A stretch of DNA of 64,000 nucleotides from Prorocentrum cordatum (lineage: Eukaryota > Sar > Dinophyceae > Prorocentrales > Prorocentraceae), in contig CAUYUJ010016466.1 of the NCBI GenBank assembly GCA_963575745.1, positions 1 through 64,000 on the forward strand. The letters are read 5' to 3'. Below, piece by piece: positions 20,810 to 28,549 of this stretch (position 1 is the first letter of the stretch; each line of letters begins with the position of its first letter). The translations under genes were made by a program, and so were the position numbers. The notes under the pieces were generated by a model. That model was given only the letters and a program-made list of their open reading frames with translations, was not told the DNA's origin and searched no databases.

Positions 20810-23800
20810 GACTAGTGCTGGGACCTCTATTACTGAATATATCAGGATAGGAGTGGGCAATGCGACATCTTGGGTGGATCTGATAGATATTACTCCTCCT
20901 CCTGAGCAAGATCATCTAGTTCCTGAAGACCTAGAAGCACCAGCTAGATATGCCCTTGACAACAGTACCCAGAGGAGGCCTGACCTTAACAGCCTTCAGC
21001 ACGTGTGCCTGTACACGGATGGGTCGCATTTCATGGCACGAGGCTTGGCTGGTTGGGCAGTAGTTATCATAGGAGTTGATGGGCAGGGTCAGTTCTTCGG
21101 GGGATCGCTTCGTCACACCTTCGATGACTCTAGCAGCTTTAACTTGGACATTCAGTACGTCACGAGCACCACCATGGAGCTACTAGCTATCACATGGGGA
21201 TTAATCTGGGCACTTTACCTTCCCGACTCGGTCGAAGTTCGTCTCATGTCCGACTCCAAGTGCTCGCTGGACAGCATAAATATGGACGCCATCCCCAAGC
21301 GAGACCAGGCCCTAGCAAAGACGGCCACCGTGCTCTGGGACATGATCACAAGGCAGCGTCAGGCTTCAAACGAACATGTCAAAAGCCATAACCTGGACCC
21401 ATGGAACACTCTTGCCGACAATATAGCGAAGGCCTCTGCCCAAAGGACCATCCAGGACACCTTGCTCCCTGATGTCTGGGTTGAAGGCCTCAAGGAAGGC
21501 CCACAGAAGTTTTGGGAATGGTTGCGGCTTGCGCCTGATGATCGCCACGCTTACCCCCCCCTTGTTGATGGGAAGTTTGTCTCTCAGCCGCTCACGCCTA
21601 GAGCCTCAAAGGCTCACTGTGTTGACTTTGTTGTTAAGAAAAATCAGCAGGCTGAGGTGAGAATGAAATTGTGCCAGTTCAATGTTCAAAGTTTCAGAGA
21701 TGCTGATAGGAAAGGCGCCAAAGGACCACTTCGGCGCGCCAGGTTGGACATGATGAGGCAGCAGTTCCACAATGATAAGATGATTCTCATAGGCATTCAA
21801 GAAGCCAGAAACCCTCAGAGGATGTATGTTACAGGGGATGAAAAGTATTTAGTCATTTCGAGTGGACATCTGGAGTATAATCTGGGGGTTGAATTGTGGG
21901 CCAGTGTTGCCCATCCTTACGCCAAGGTCAAAAACACTGAGTACTTCTTTAGGAAGGACCATTTCCGAGTCCTGTATAGCAGTGAGCGGGCGCTAATGAT
22001 TAGAGTGAAGGCCCCCTTTTTTTCGAGAGTGATTTTGGTTGCCCACGCTCCCCACTCGAAGGCCAAGCCGTGCCAAAAAGAAGCTTTCTGGGAGCAGCTG
22101 GGAAAAATCACTCAGGCGCATGGACCCACGATTTGTTTCATTGATGCCAACGCACGCACAGGCTCTGTGACGAGCGAGGCCATAGGAACAGCAGGACTCA
22201 TCCAGGAAGAGGACGACAACGGGGAGCGCTTTCATAAGTGGCTGGTCGAAGCCACCCCCACGTTGCATGCCGTCAATACATTGTTGCCAAACAGACATGC
22301 TGGCACATGGACCAGCAGGACAGGAGTTGGGCACCAACTTGACTACATAGTCACCTCGCGTGAGCTGTTGCAGTGCAGTCACTCGCTCGAAGTAGTACAT
22401 AGCTTTGATGCTGTACGCAAGCATCAAGACCATGTACCGATCACTGTTCAATTAGATCTGTCGCCAGCTCGGGAGACTCTCAAGTCAAAGCTGGCGATCC
22501 CCATCGACCCAAGCAAACTCGAGGACCCAGAATGCGTGGGACGATTTCGGCAGAAACTTGGCGAGGTGCAGCTTGCGGGATGGGGGGTTGATATGAACGA
22601 CCAGCTTCAACAAGTTAATGAAGCCATACGGGATGCGGCCCGAGGCACGATCACTAGATCTGGCAGACGAGCGAGAAAGCCGTACCTCACTCAGTCCACC
22701 CTTGACCTCGTAACCATACGTCGGGCGGTTCGAAAAATATTGCAATATAGCAAGCTCAATGGTTTGAGCAACAAATGGATTGCCAAGGCCTTCGCCCTTG
22801 CTCAGAGACTTCGGAAAGGGGACCTCTGGGACACTGCTGGCTCGGGAGGGGGGCATATTTGGAGTCCGACGTTTTGGCAACTGGCCCAGGCTGCCACGGA
22901 TTTTTCATGGAAACGCATCCCTGCCGAGGAATGGCTGCTGCATCTCAGTAGCTTCATCTCCCAGACGTGCGAGGTCATCTCCACATGTGCCAAGCAGGAT
23001 TTTGACAGGTATGTTTTAGATCAGGCAAAGGATGTTACCATGTCTCTAGATGCTAAGCTCCCCCGTTCAGCGTGGCAACACCTCAACACCGTTTTGCTTT
23101 GCAACGGGAAGGCCCCTAAGAAGGCCCCTGCTTTCCCCCTGCGCACTGACCCCCAGGGAAACCTTCTCACCACGGCCCAGGAGGACGCCGATGACCTTCA
23201 GAAGTTTTTTGCATCGCTTGAAGGAGGGAGACAGATGGAGATTGATCAAATTCGGGAGGAATACAATGCTCAGCACATTCCGCCGCCCCCTCTGCTCAAC
23301 ATTCAAAACGTTGTTGACAGGTATGAGCTGGTGCATTTGCTCCGTCGAGGCAAGAAAGGAAAAGCGGCCGGCCCAGACGCCATCACCAAAGATGTCGCGG
23401 CTGCTGCCCCTCAGGAGATTGCACGCTTGTGGCACCCCATATTGGTCAAGACGGCGGTAGCTTGCAGAGAACCATGCGATTTCAAATCAGGCTTTGTTGC
23501 TGCTTTCTACAAAGGCAAAGGAGCTCAGCATCTTGCAACGTCGCAGCGCAACATTCATCTGTCCAATACCTTGTCCAAGGTCCATCACACATTTATCAGG
23601 AGCAGGGCCATGGAGTACATTTATAAGTGTCTAGCATCCTCTCAGTGTGGCGGACTGCCACATCGATCCACTGACTTTGCCACGCACACTGTGAGGTCCA
23701 TTTTTGAAGCACAGGTGGTGCAAGGACGATCAGCTTTCATCATATGCGTTGATCTGGTTGCTGCCTTCTACGGAGTGATACGACAATTTGTTGTGTCCTT

Positions 23801-25742
23801 GCCGCACGACCAGGCTGACCTGCAGAGGGCACTAGAGCAAAGGGAGATGCCCAGAGCTCTGCTCAGCACTGTTCTAGAAAACCTTCAGAAAAAGCCGATT
23901 CTAGATGGACAGGTTGATGATGCTCACCTCTTACAGCTCATTCGTGAAACGCAGCAGGGGGGTTTTTGGCAGGTCAGGGGAGCGAGCAAGTACGTCAAAC
24001 CAGCTTTTGGCACACGGCCTGGCACTGTGATGGCGACAGACGGTTTCAATTTGAATTTTGGGCAGATAGTTGCCAATGTTGAATGTGCCATGCGCGACGC
24101 TCAGCTTGGCTGGGCACCCCCGCCTTTGAGCGAGGATGAGCTCATCTTCAGCAGTGACAGCGATCAGAGCAATCATCATGCCTCGGTTTCTTTCGTGGAC
24201 GATCTCACAGTGTCGGGAGGAGCGAAGGACCCAGCCGACCTTGAGGGTGCTGCGGAGTCTGCATTGGATGTTGTTGTGCGTGATTGCTCGGCCTTTGGGC
24301 TGCAAGTGAATACCAGCAAGACGGTTATTCTCTTGCGCTATGCGGGAAAATGTTCGCGGGCGCCCAAGGTTGAATTCTTCAACAGGTCGAGGTTGGTTAT
24401 TGTTGCTCCGTCCTCAGGCATCGAAGCCCCCGTCAAAAGAACCCACAAGGTCCTCGGTGGGATAATCATGGACACGGGGGCCTTCACGGCCGAGGTGGCC
24501 AACAGGGCTGGCAGCATGAATAAGGACGTGCGGGTTATTGCCAGGCTTGCTAGACGAGCCAATCTCCCGAGGGCTTTCACGGTCCAGGTCGGCGAGGCCT
24601 TTTTGGCTTCCAGGTTGCTTTTTGACGCCTCCACGTGGGGACACATGTCTGAAAAACTGGTTCAAAGATTGTCGGCCCATCACACTAAGATTTACCGAGC
24701 GTGTTTAGGCCTCCCCCTAGGGAATAACAACCAGGAACATATATCGGCCGCGCATGTGTACCATCTAGCTAGGCGCAGCACTCTGCAGGAGACCCTCACC
24801 ATTGCTCGACTTCGTTACCTCCCCCGTCTCCTTCGGCATGCCCCACCTATGCTACGGGTCGCGCTCGACCACTTGGTGGGGGTCAAGGCTCAGTGGCCTG
24901 AGATGCTGAGGGCCGACTTCGGCTGGCTCACACAGCACGCCTTGAAGTCGGAGGTCCCAGGTCAAGGAAGATACCAAGACTGGATCCAAATGGCTAGGAC
25001 CGCCCCAAACCAGTTCAGGGATATGGTCACCTTGGGGGCCGCTCGAGCCAGGTTTCACAATGAACAGCTGCACGAGGTTGTGATGCTGGACGCATCTTTG
25101 GCTGAGCTTAACAGGGGGTCCCCTCTTGAAGTGTTGCCCCCTCCCCCGCCTCCTGACCTCGGGTGGTATGTATGTTACGACTGTGGATTTCATGCCCGCA
25201 AAGCACGAGTTCTGGCTGCCCATAGGGGTCGTTGCCACGAGCAGGACGCAGCTCTTAAAGCGTGGGTTTCGGGCACCATATGCCAGGCGTGCATGACTCA
25301 GTTTCACGATGTGGGCAGATTGCACAAGCACTTACATCAGGTGCCACGGTGCAAGGAGCAGTGGAGAGCTTGGCCAGGAAGGGACAGCCCAGAGGTCCTC
25401 CAGCAGTGGAGGGAACAGGACTTGGCCAGACAAAGGACCAATAGAGCGGCCCATCTCCCCGATCACTATGCCCACGTGCCCTCCATTAAAGTTTACGGCC
25501 CACCCCTCCCCCCCTTGTGGCTTGCCCCCACCCCCCGTCGAAGGTGGGTCAGCGTGCTGTTGCGCTCAATGGGGACCCCCATGCCTTTGATCCTGCTCTT
25601 TTGTGCAGCCAAGAGAGGATTCCTAGGACCATGGGGGACAAAATCAAGTATGCGTTGCACCTTTTTTCGGGCCCAAGGCGTGAGGGGGACCTGCAGGATG
25701 TCCTCGACTCCTTGTCCGCCACGGCCGGACTCAGCCTCGTAA
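20697..25742 (+). CDS. LINE-1 ORF2: RNase H, EEP endonuclease, reverse transcriptase, zinc fingers
   Basis: Numbering is from the first ATG at 20697; the true N-terminus is uncertain because the frame overlaps ORF1. RNase H (residues about 100-245) has YTDGS (D108), METLLA-like MELLAI (E161), SDS (D186) and LADN (D241). The endonuclease (about 323-585) has QFNVQ, IQEAR (E369), IDANAR (D483, N485), HQLDYI (D549) and DHVP (D578, H579). The reverse transcriptase (about 870-1250) has AAGPDAI (894), VDLVAAFY (D1019), GTRPGTVMA (about 1104-1112, motif B) and FVDDL (D1168, D1169). Two C2H2-like fingers start at C1493 and C1529. RNase H ahead of the endonuclease is unusual, since LINEs that have RNase H mostly carry it after RT. 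The last 80 or so residues (after about 25500) are Pro/Arg-rich and probably the wrong frame of the methyltransferase region. Confidence 0.9.
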   Translation: MTQNSEARDPRPSTPPRPRPPRGYPEYSHRPPPPQTAETSAGTSITEYIRIGVGNATSWVDLIDITPPPEQDHLVPEDLEAPARYALDNSTQRRPDLNSLQHVCLYTDGSHFMARGLAGWAVVIIGVDGQGQFFGGSLRHTFDDSSSFNLDIQYVTSTTMELLAITWGLIWALYLPDSVEVRLMSDSKCSLDSINMDAIPKRDQALAKTATVLWDMITRQRQASNEHVKSHNLDPWNTLADNIAKASAQRTIQDTLLPDVWVEGLKEGPQKFWEWLRLAPDDRHAYPPLVDGKFVSQPLTPRASKAHCVDFVVKKNQQAEVRMKLCQFNVQSFRDADRKGAKGPLRRARLDMMRQQFHNDKMILIGIQEARNPQRMYVTGDEKYLVISSGHLEYNLGVELWASVAHPYAKVKNTEYFFRKDHFRVLYSSERALMIRVKAPFFSRVILVAHAPHSKAKPCQKEAFWEQLGKITQAHGPTICFIDANARTGSVTSEAIGTAGLIQEEDDNGERFHKWLVEATPTLHAVNTLLPNRHAGTWTSRTGVGHQLDYIVTSRELLQCSHSLEVVHSFDAVRKHQDHVPITVQLDLSPARETLKSKLAIPIDPSKLEDPECVGRFRQKLGEVQLAGWGVDMNDQLQQVNEAIRDAARGTITRSGRRARKPYLTQSTLDLVTIRRAVRKILQYSKLNGLSNKWIAKAFALAQRLRKGDLWDTAGSGGGHIWSPTFWQLAQAATDFSWKRIPAEEWLLHLSSFISQTCEVISTCAKQDFDRYVLDQAKDVTMSLDAKLPRSAWQHLNTVLLCNGKAPKKAPAFPLRTDPQGNLLTTAQEDADDLQKFFASLEGGRQMEIDQIREEYNAQHIPPPPLLNIQNVVDRYELVHLLRRGKKGKAAGPDAITKDVAAAAPQEIARLWHPILVKTAVACREPCDFKSGFVAAFYKGKGAQHLATSQRNIHLSNTLSKVHHTFIRSRAMEYIYKCLASSQCGGLPHRSTDFATHTVRSIFEAQVVQGRSAFIICVDLVAAFYGVIRQFVVSLPHDQADLQRALEQREMPRALLSTVLENLQKKPILDGQVDDAHLLQLIRETQQGGFWQVRGASKYVKPAFGTRPGTVMATDGFNLNFGQIVANVECAMRDAQLGWAPPPLSEDELIFSSDSDQSNHHASVSFVDDLTVSGGAKDPADLEGAAESALDVVVRDCSAFGLQVNTSKTVILLRYAGKCSRAPKVEFFNRSRLVIVAPSSGIEAPVKRTHKVLGGIIMDTGAFTAEVANRAGSMNKDVRVIARLARRANLPRAFTVQVGEAFLASRLLFDASTWGHMSEKLVQRLSAHHTKIYRACLGLPLGNNNQEHISAAHVYHLARRSTLQETLTIARLRYLPRLLRHAPPMLRVALDHLVGVKAQWPEMLRADFGWLTQHALKSEVPGQGRYQDWIQMARTAPNQFRDMVTLGAARARFHNEQLHEVVMLDASLAELNRGSPLEVLPPPPPPDLGWYVCYDCGFHARKARVLAAHRGRCHEQDAALKAWVSGTICQACMTQFHDVGRLHKHLHQVPRCKEQWRAWPGRDSPEVLQQWREQDLARQRTNRAAHLPDHYAHVPSIKVYGPPLPPLWLAPTPRRRWVSVLLRSMGTPMPLILLFCAAKRGFLGPWGTKSSMRCTFFRAQGVRGTCRMSSTPCPPRPDSAS
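20787..20799 (+). other. C13 homopolymer at the ORF1/ORF2 frame change
   Basis: Thirteen C in a row inside the ORF1/ORF2 overlap. Upstream is ORF1 in one frame; downstream the RNase H frame is one base later. A 12-C allele or +1 slippage would join them. It may equally be a sequencing or assembly length error. Confidence 0.85.
25508..25514 (+). other. C7 run at the ORF2/methyltransferase frame change
   Basis: Seven C near the point where ORF2 stops looking protein-like and the methyltransferase frame becomes open. An extra C, or -1 slippage here or at the C5/C6 runs at 25525-25536, would join the two in frame. The effect is opposite in sign to that at 20787-20799. Confidence 0.65.
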
Positions 25743-26557
25743 CGCTATCGGTTGACATAATTCATCACCCCGTGAGAGGAGACATGGCCAACAAGGAGGT
25801 GGTCCAGATGTGGGCCAACCTCATTCGGTCGGGAAAGGTCGTGGCCCTGGTGGCGGGACCGCCTTGTGAGACGTGGTCGGTCGCCCGCTTTCGTGCTGCT
25901 CCTGGGATGCGGAACCCTCCCCGCCCCATTCGTTCAAAAGAAATCCCCTGGGGTATTAAAGCTCTCAGGCCGAAAGAGATGAACCAACTTAGGATTGGCA
26001 ACGACCTGTTGAGGACCACCATCTTTCTCCTCCACGTGTGCTACAAGTTTGAAGTGACGGCCATCATGGAGCACCCCAGCAGACTCCAGGGCAGACATGA
26101 TGCCCCGTCGTCATGGCTACTCCCTCAACTCAGCATTTTTGAGGGCAAGCCGAACGTTCGATCCTATCATATTCATCAGTGTATGTTCGGGGCCACCTAT
26201 ATGAAACCCACCACCCTTCTCACGATCCATGGGGAAGCGATGTACGGGATGCTTCAGGAATATGGAGGAGGCCGCTGTGACGGCCGGCACGAGCACGACA
26301 CACTCGAGGGCCGACATACAGACGGATCGTGGGCGACAACAGCGGCCAAAGAATATCCTCCAGGTCTGTGCAAGTGCCTCGGGAGGACCATCTTCGAGGC
26401 TGCCAAATCGAGGTTGTCTCAGCGGTCTGGGCGGGGGGAAGAGGAAGATGTGGACTCTGACTTAGCCCCCTTTGTGGTCCCCCTTGACCCCTACCACCTA
26501 GTCGAGCGTGGTGCCGACTGTGCTCTGTTCAACAGGAGCCGGCCCAACGCTGACTAA
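25631..26557 (+). CDS. Cytosine-C5 DNA methyltransferase-like protein of LINE-1
   Basis: I choose the ATG at 25631 (MGDKIKYALHLFSG) because motif I follows at once; the frame is open from 25517. The 308-residue product has a motif I-like LHLFSGP (residue about 11), LSVDI (motif II-like), AGPPCETWS (motif IV, catalytic Cys79), IMEHPS at about 145-150 in the place of motif VI (Glu147; usual ENV replaced by EHP), CMFGATYMKPTTLL (motif VIII-like) and EYPPGLCKCLG near the end (motif X-like). The pattern resembles phage-type C5 methyltransferases and domains I know beside RT in dinoflagellate elements. Predicted to act on DNA in the nucleus; activity is not shown. Product length is near the lower limit for the family. 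Overlaps the end of ORF2. Confidence 0.72.
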   Translation: MGDKIKYALHLFSGPRREGDLQDVLDSLSATAGLSLVTLSVDIIHHPVRGDMANKEVVQMWANLIRSGKVVALVAGPPCETWSVARFRAAPGMRNPPRPIRSKEIPWGIKALRPKEMNQLRIGNDLLRTTIFLLHVCYKFEVTAIMEHPSRLQGRHDAPSSWLLPQLSIFEGKPNVRSYHIHQCMFGATYMKPTTLLTIHGEAMYGMLQEYGGGRCDGRHEHDTLEGRHTDGSWATTAAKEYPPGLCKCLGRTIFEAAKSRLSQRSGRGEEEDVDSDLAPFVVPLDPYHLVERGADCALFNRSRPNAD

Positions 26558-26705
26558 TCTCTTCCTTCCCTTCCTCCTCTTCTCCCGTCCCCATTTTTGG
26601 CTTCTGGGATAGGCAACGAATCTTTCATGCCTTTAGTGTGCGTGCGTGCGAGGAGGAGGAGGAGGAGGAGGAGGAGGAGGAGGAGGAGGAGGAGGAAAAT
26701 GAGGA
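26558..26705 (+). repeat. LINE-1 3' trailer and (GGA)n tract
   Basis: The stop at 26555-26557 is followed by a pyrimidine-rich trailer (CTCTTCCTTCCCTTCCTCC), then GTGCGTGCGTGCG (26638-26650) and a GGA tract of about 50 bp. The element may end in this simple sequence instead of poly-A. 26706-26935 beyond is GC-rich and unassigned. Confidence 0.6.
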
Positions 26706-26935
26706 GGACGGGTCGCCTAAGCCCTTCGGGGGAACCCTCCAGAGGCCCCCCCCTCCCCCGGGGCGACCGTCCCGTTCCACAGCAGCACGGCGTCCACCTC
26801 GCCGTGCCTCGACACCACCGCCTCGCGCCAGAGGGAGCTCGGCAGCTCCTGTGGGGACGGACGGCGCCGCCCGCGGGGACGACGGGCGCCGAAACCGCCG
26901 CCGACGGCGAGGAGGACGACGACGCCGATACCGAC

Positions 26936-27132
26936 GCGGGCAATACTTATATCCATATCCAGAGCGTCGTGGACTTTTTCAATAGGGGTGCCGCAAGGCC
27001 GAGGCGCACTGGATATGGATAAAAATGAAACCTGGGGCAAGATTTCTATCCATATCCAGTGCGCCTCCGGTTTCTGGGGAAGACAGCCCAAGGCTCCAAG
27101 ACGCACTGGATGTGGATATACCTGTTGCCCGC
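26936..27132 (+). mobile_element. MITE-like element E, copy 1 (197 bp)
   Basis: Ends are inverted (GCGGGCAATA at the left, TGTTGCCCGC at the right). Four sites of TCCATATCCAG or its complement divide the element into thirds, giving several possible hairpins. The reverse complement of 34067-34264 aligns along its whole length. No coding capacity. Confidence 0.85.
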
Positions 27133-27891
27133 AACCGAAGCCGCCGCCGACGTCACGTTCGTCGTCGTCGTCGGCGTGGGGGGGGGGAGGAGGGTGCATG
27201 ATTGGGGGGGCGGGCGCTCAACTTGTTTCCTTTCATTCGGGCGGGGTTCCTCTCTCTCTTTCTCTCTCTCTCCCTCGCCGTCGTCGAAGATAGATGCGGG
27301 GGAGGGAGACGGATGGGCAGAACAGGAGGGAGGTGGGAAATGGAGATACGAGAAATGACAAGAGGAGGGAGGATAGTGCAAATGAACAGTAGAGTTGTAA
27401 TTGAAGGGTGGCGGATGATGGGCGGGAAGGATGGGCACAGAAGGGCGGCCAAAAACCGTGGACGAACCAACGGAAGCATGGAACAATTGCGGAATGGACG
27501 AGGAAAGGGGTCAAACTAGTCAAAGTGGAACGGAGGGTCGGATGAAAGAGGGAAACAACATTTTTGAACTTCCATTCATGGGTTCGATCTGGAGAGAGTT
27601 GTCTTCGCTAGCCAGTTCCTGACCATCAGTTGTTGCCGGAGCGCTGCCGGTGTCGACTCGGCTCTGATGGTTCCGACCACAAGCGGAGGAGAGGAGACAG
27701 AGAGGAGGGCAAGGGAAGGGAGGGAGAATCAGTGAGACGGTGCCGAGGCCTTCATGGTTGGACTTCCTGGCAGCTGGAGAGAGGACCGAAGAATTTGGCC
27801 CAGACTGACGCGGATCACCAAACAGCTTGTCTCATTGACCCCTTACATTTCTCGGGGCAGCTGCGCCTGCCTAGCGCGATGGCGGGAGAAA
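27133..27891. other. Unassigned DNA with a CT microsatellite at 27246-27275
   Basis: GTC words at 27155-27175, a G run, a CT run and purine-rich DNA to 27600. No gene seen on either strand. Confidence 0.55.
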
Positions 27892-28083
27892 TGCACGTAG
27901 AAACGAGGACGAAGAAAACGAACTGTGCTCACTCAGCGGGACGATGAGCAAGTCAATAGCTTGGGTCAGGCGGGCGCGCTACCTGGCCAGGCTGTAAATG
28001 GCCGCTGAAGCGAGGCAGCGAGGAGGGCACAAACAAGGCATGGGAGAGAAAAGTAAGACGACCGTTGGATTATGGTGCTCAAG
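27892..28083 (-). repeat. Candidate 3' LTR remnant of copia-like element
   Basis: Direct, diverged match to 32017-32204. Shared landmarks in order are CAGCGG, GTCA(A/G)TAGC, CGCTACCTGGCCA, TGGCCGC, AAGC, AGTAAG and ACCGTT. The pair brackets the copia-like coding remnants and the spacing fits a small LTR element. Ends and a target duplication could not be fixed by eye. Confidence 0.55.
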
Positions 28084-28549
28084 CGCGTCCTTTGTGCCTC
28101 GTTGGTCTACCAGAAACTACGAAGCGAGATTCTTGGCTTCTGTTAGGGCTGCGTTGCTGACCACACCCTTCTAAGCTTGCCTGCAGTAGGCGCTCTGCTG
28201 ACCGCGCCCCTTCGACAACTGATGGAACGCAAGCAGAACTGCCGCTGCTTAATTGACGCAGCCAACTGGAACGGCACTCAAGGGAATGCTAAACTTTCAC
28301 ATAGTCCCTAGCCATGGTTGCCCGCGAAGCTTGGCGACATCGCGGCCGCTCGGCAGGTCGACTCGTGCACCGATGAGCGGGGTTACGTTGGTCGGCCTTG
28401 TGCCGCAGTCACGCGAGTTGCCTCTTCACTTGGCGTGCGAGAGCTGCGCTGGCAGTTGGGGCGGCCTTCTTGTGCTGCTTCTTTTCGCCGCTGACCTTGA
28501 CCGCGTCATGGTCGTGGCTGGCCCGGCCGCCCATCGCGCTGAGGATGAA

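Larger units (their letters stand above)
19983..26645 (+). mobile_element. LINE retrotransposon carrying a methyltransferase-like gene (LINE-1)
   Basis: Three long plus-strand frames in a row: a disordered ORF1 (20033-20809), a large RNase H-endonuclease-RT-zinc finger protein (20697-25742) and a cytosine-methyltransferase-like protein (25631-26557). Base composition is less extreme than the surroundings, and every catalytic motif I can check in ORF2 is intact, so this copy is young or constrained. It sits between a short (GGA)n tract (19993-20016) and another (26646-26697). There are no LTRs and no poly-A tail. Where the element starts and ends is inferred from these limits. Confidence 0.88.

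Noticed and set aside
25500-25742. C-terminal 80 residues of LINE-1 ORF2 as a real extension
   Set aside because: Composition changes to Pro/Arg/Ser after the second finger and the overlapping frame is the conserved methyltransferase, so this is most likely the wrong frame.
27100-27360. Poly-pyrimidine and CT tracts as an intron branch/acceptor region
   Set aside because: No flanking exon with coding character was found on either side.
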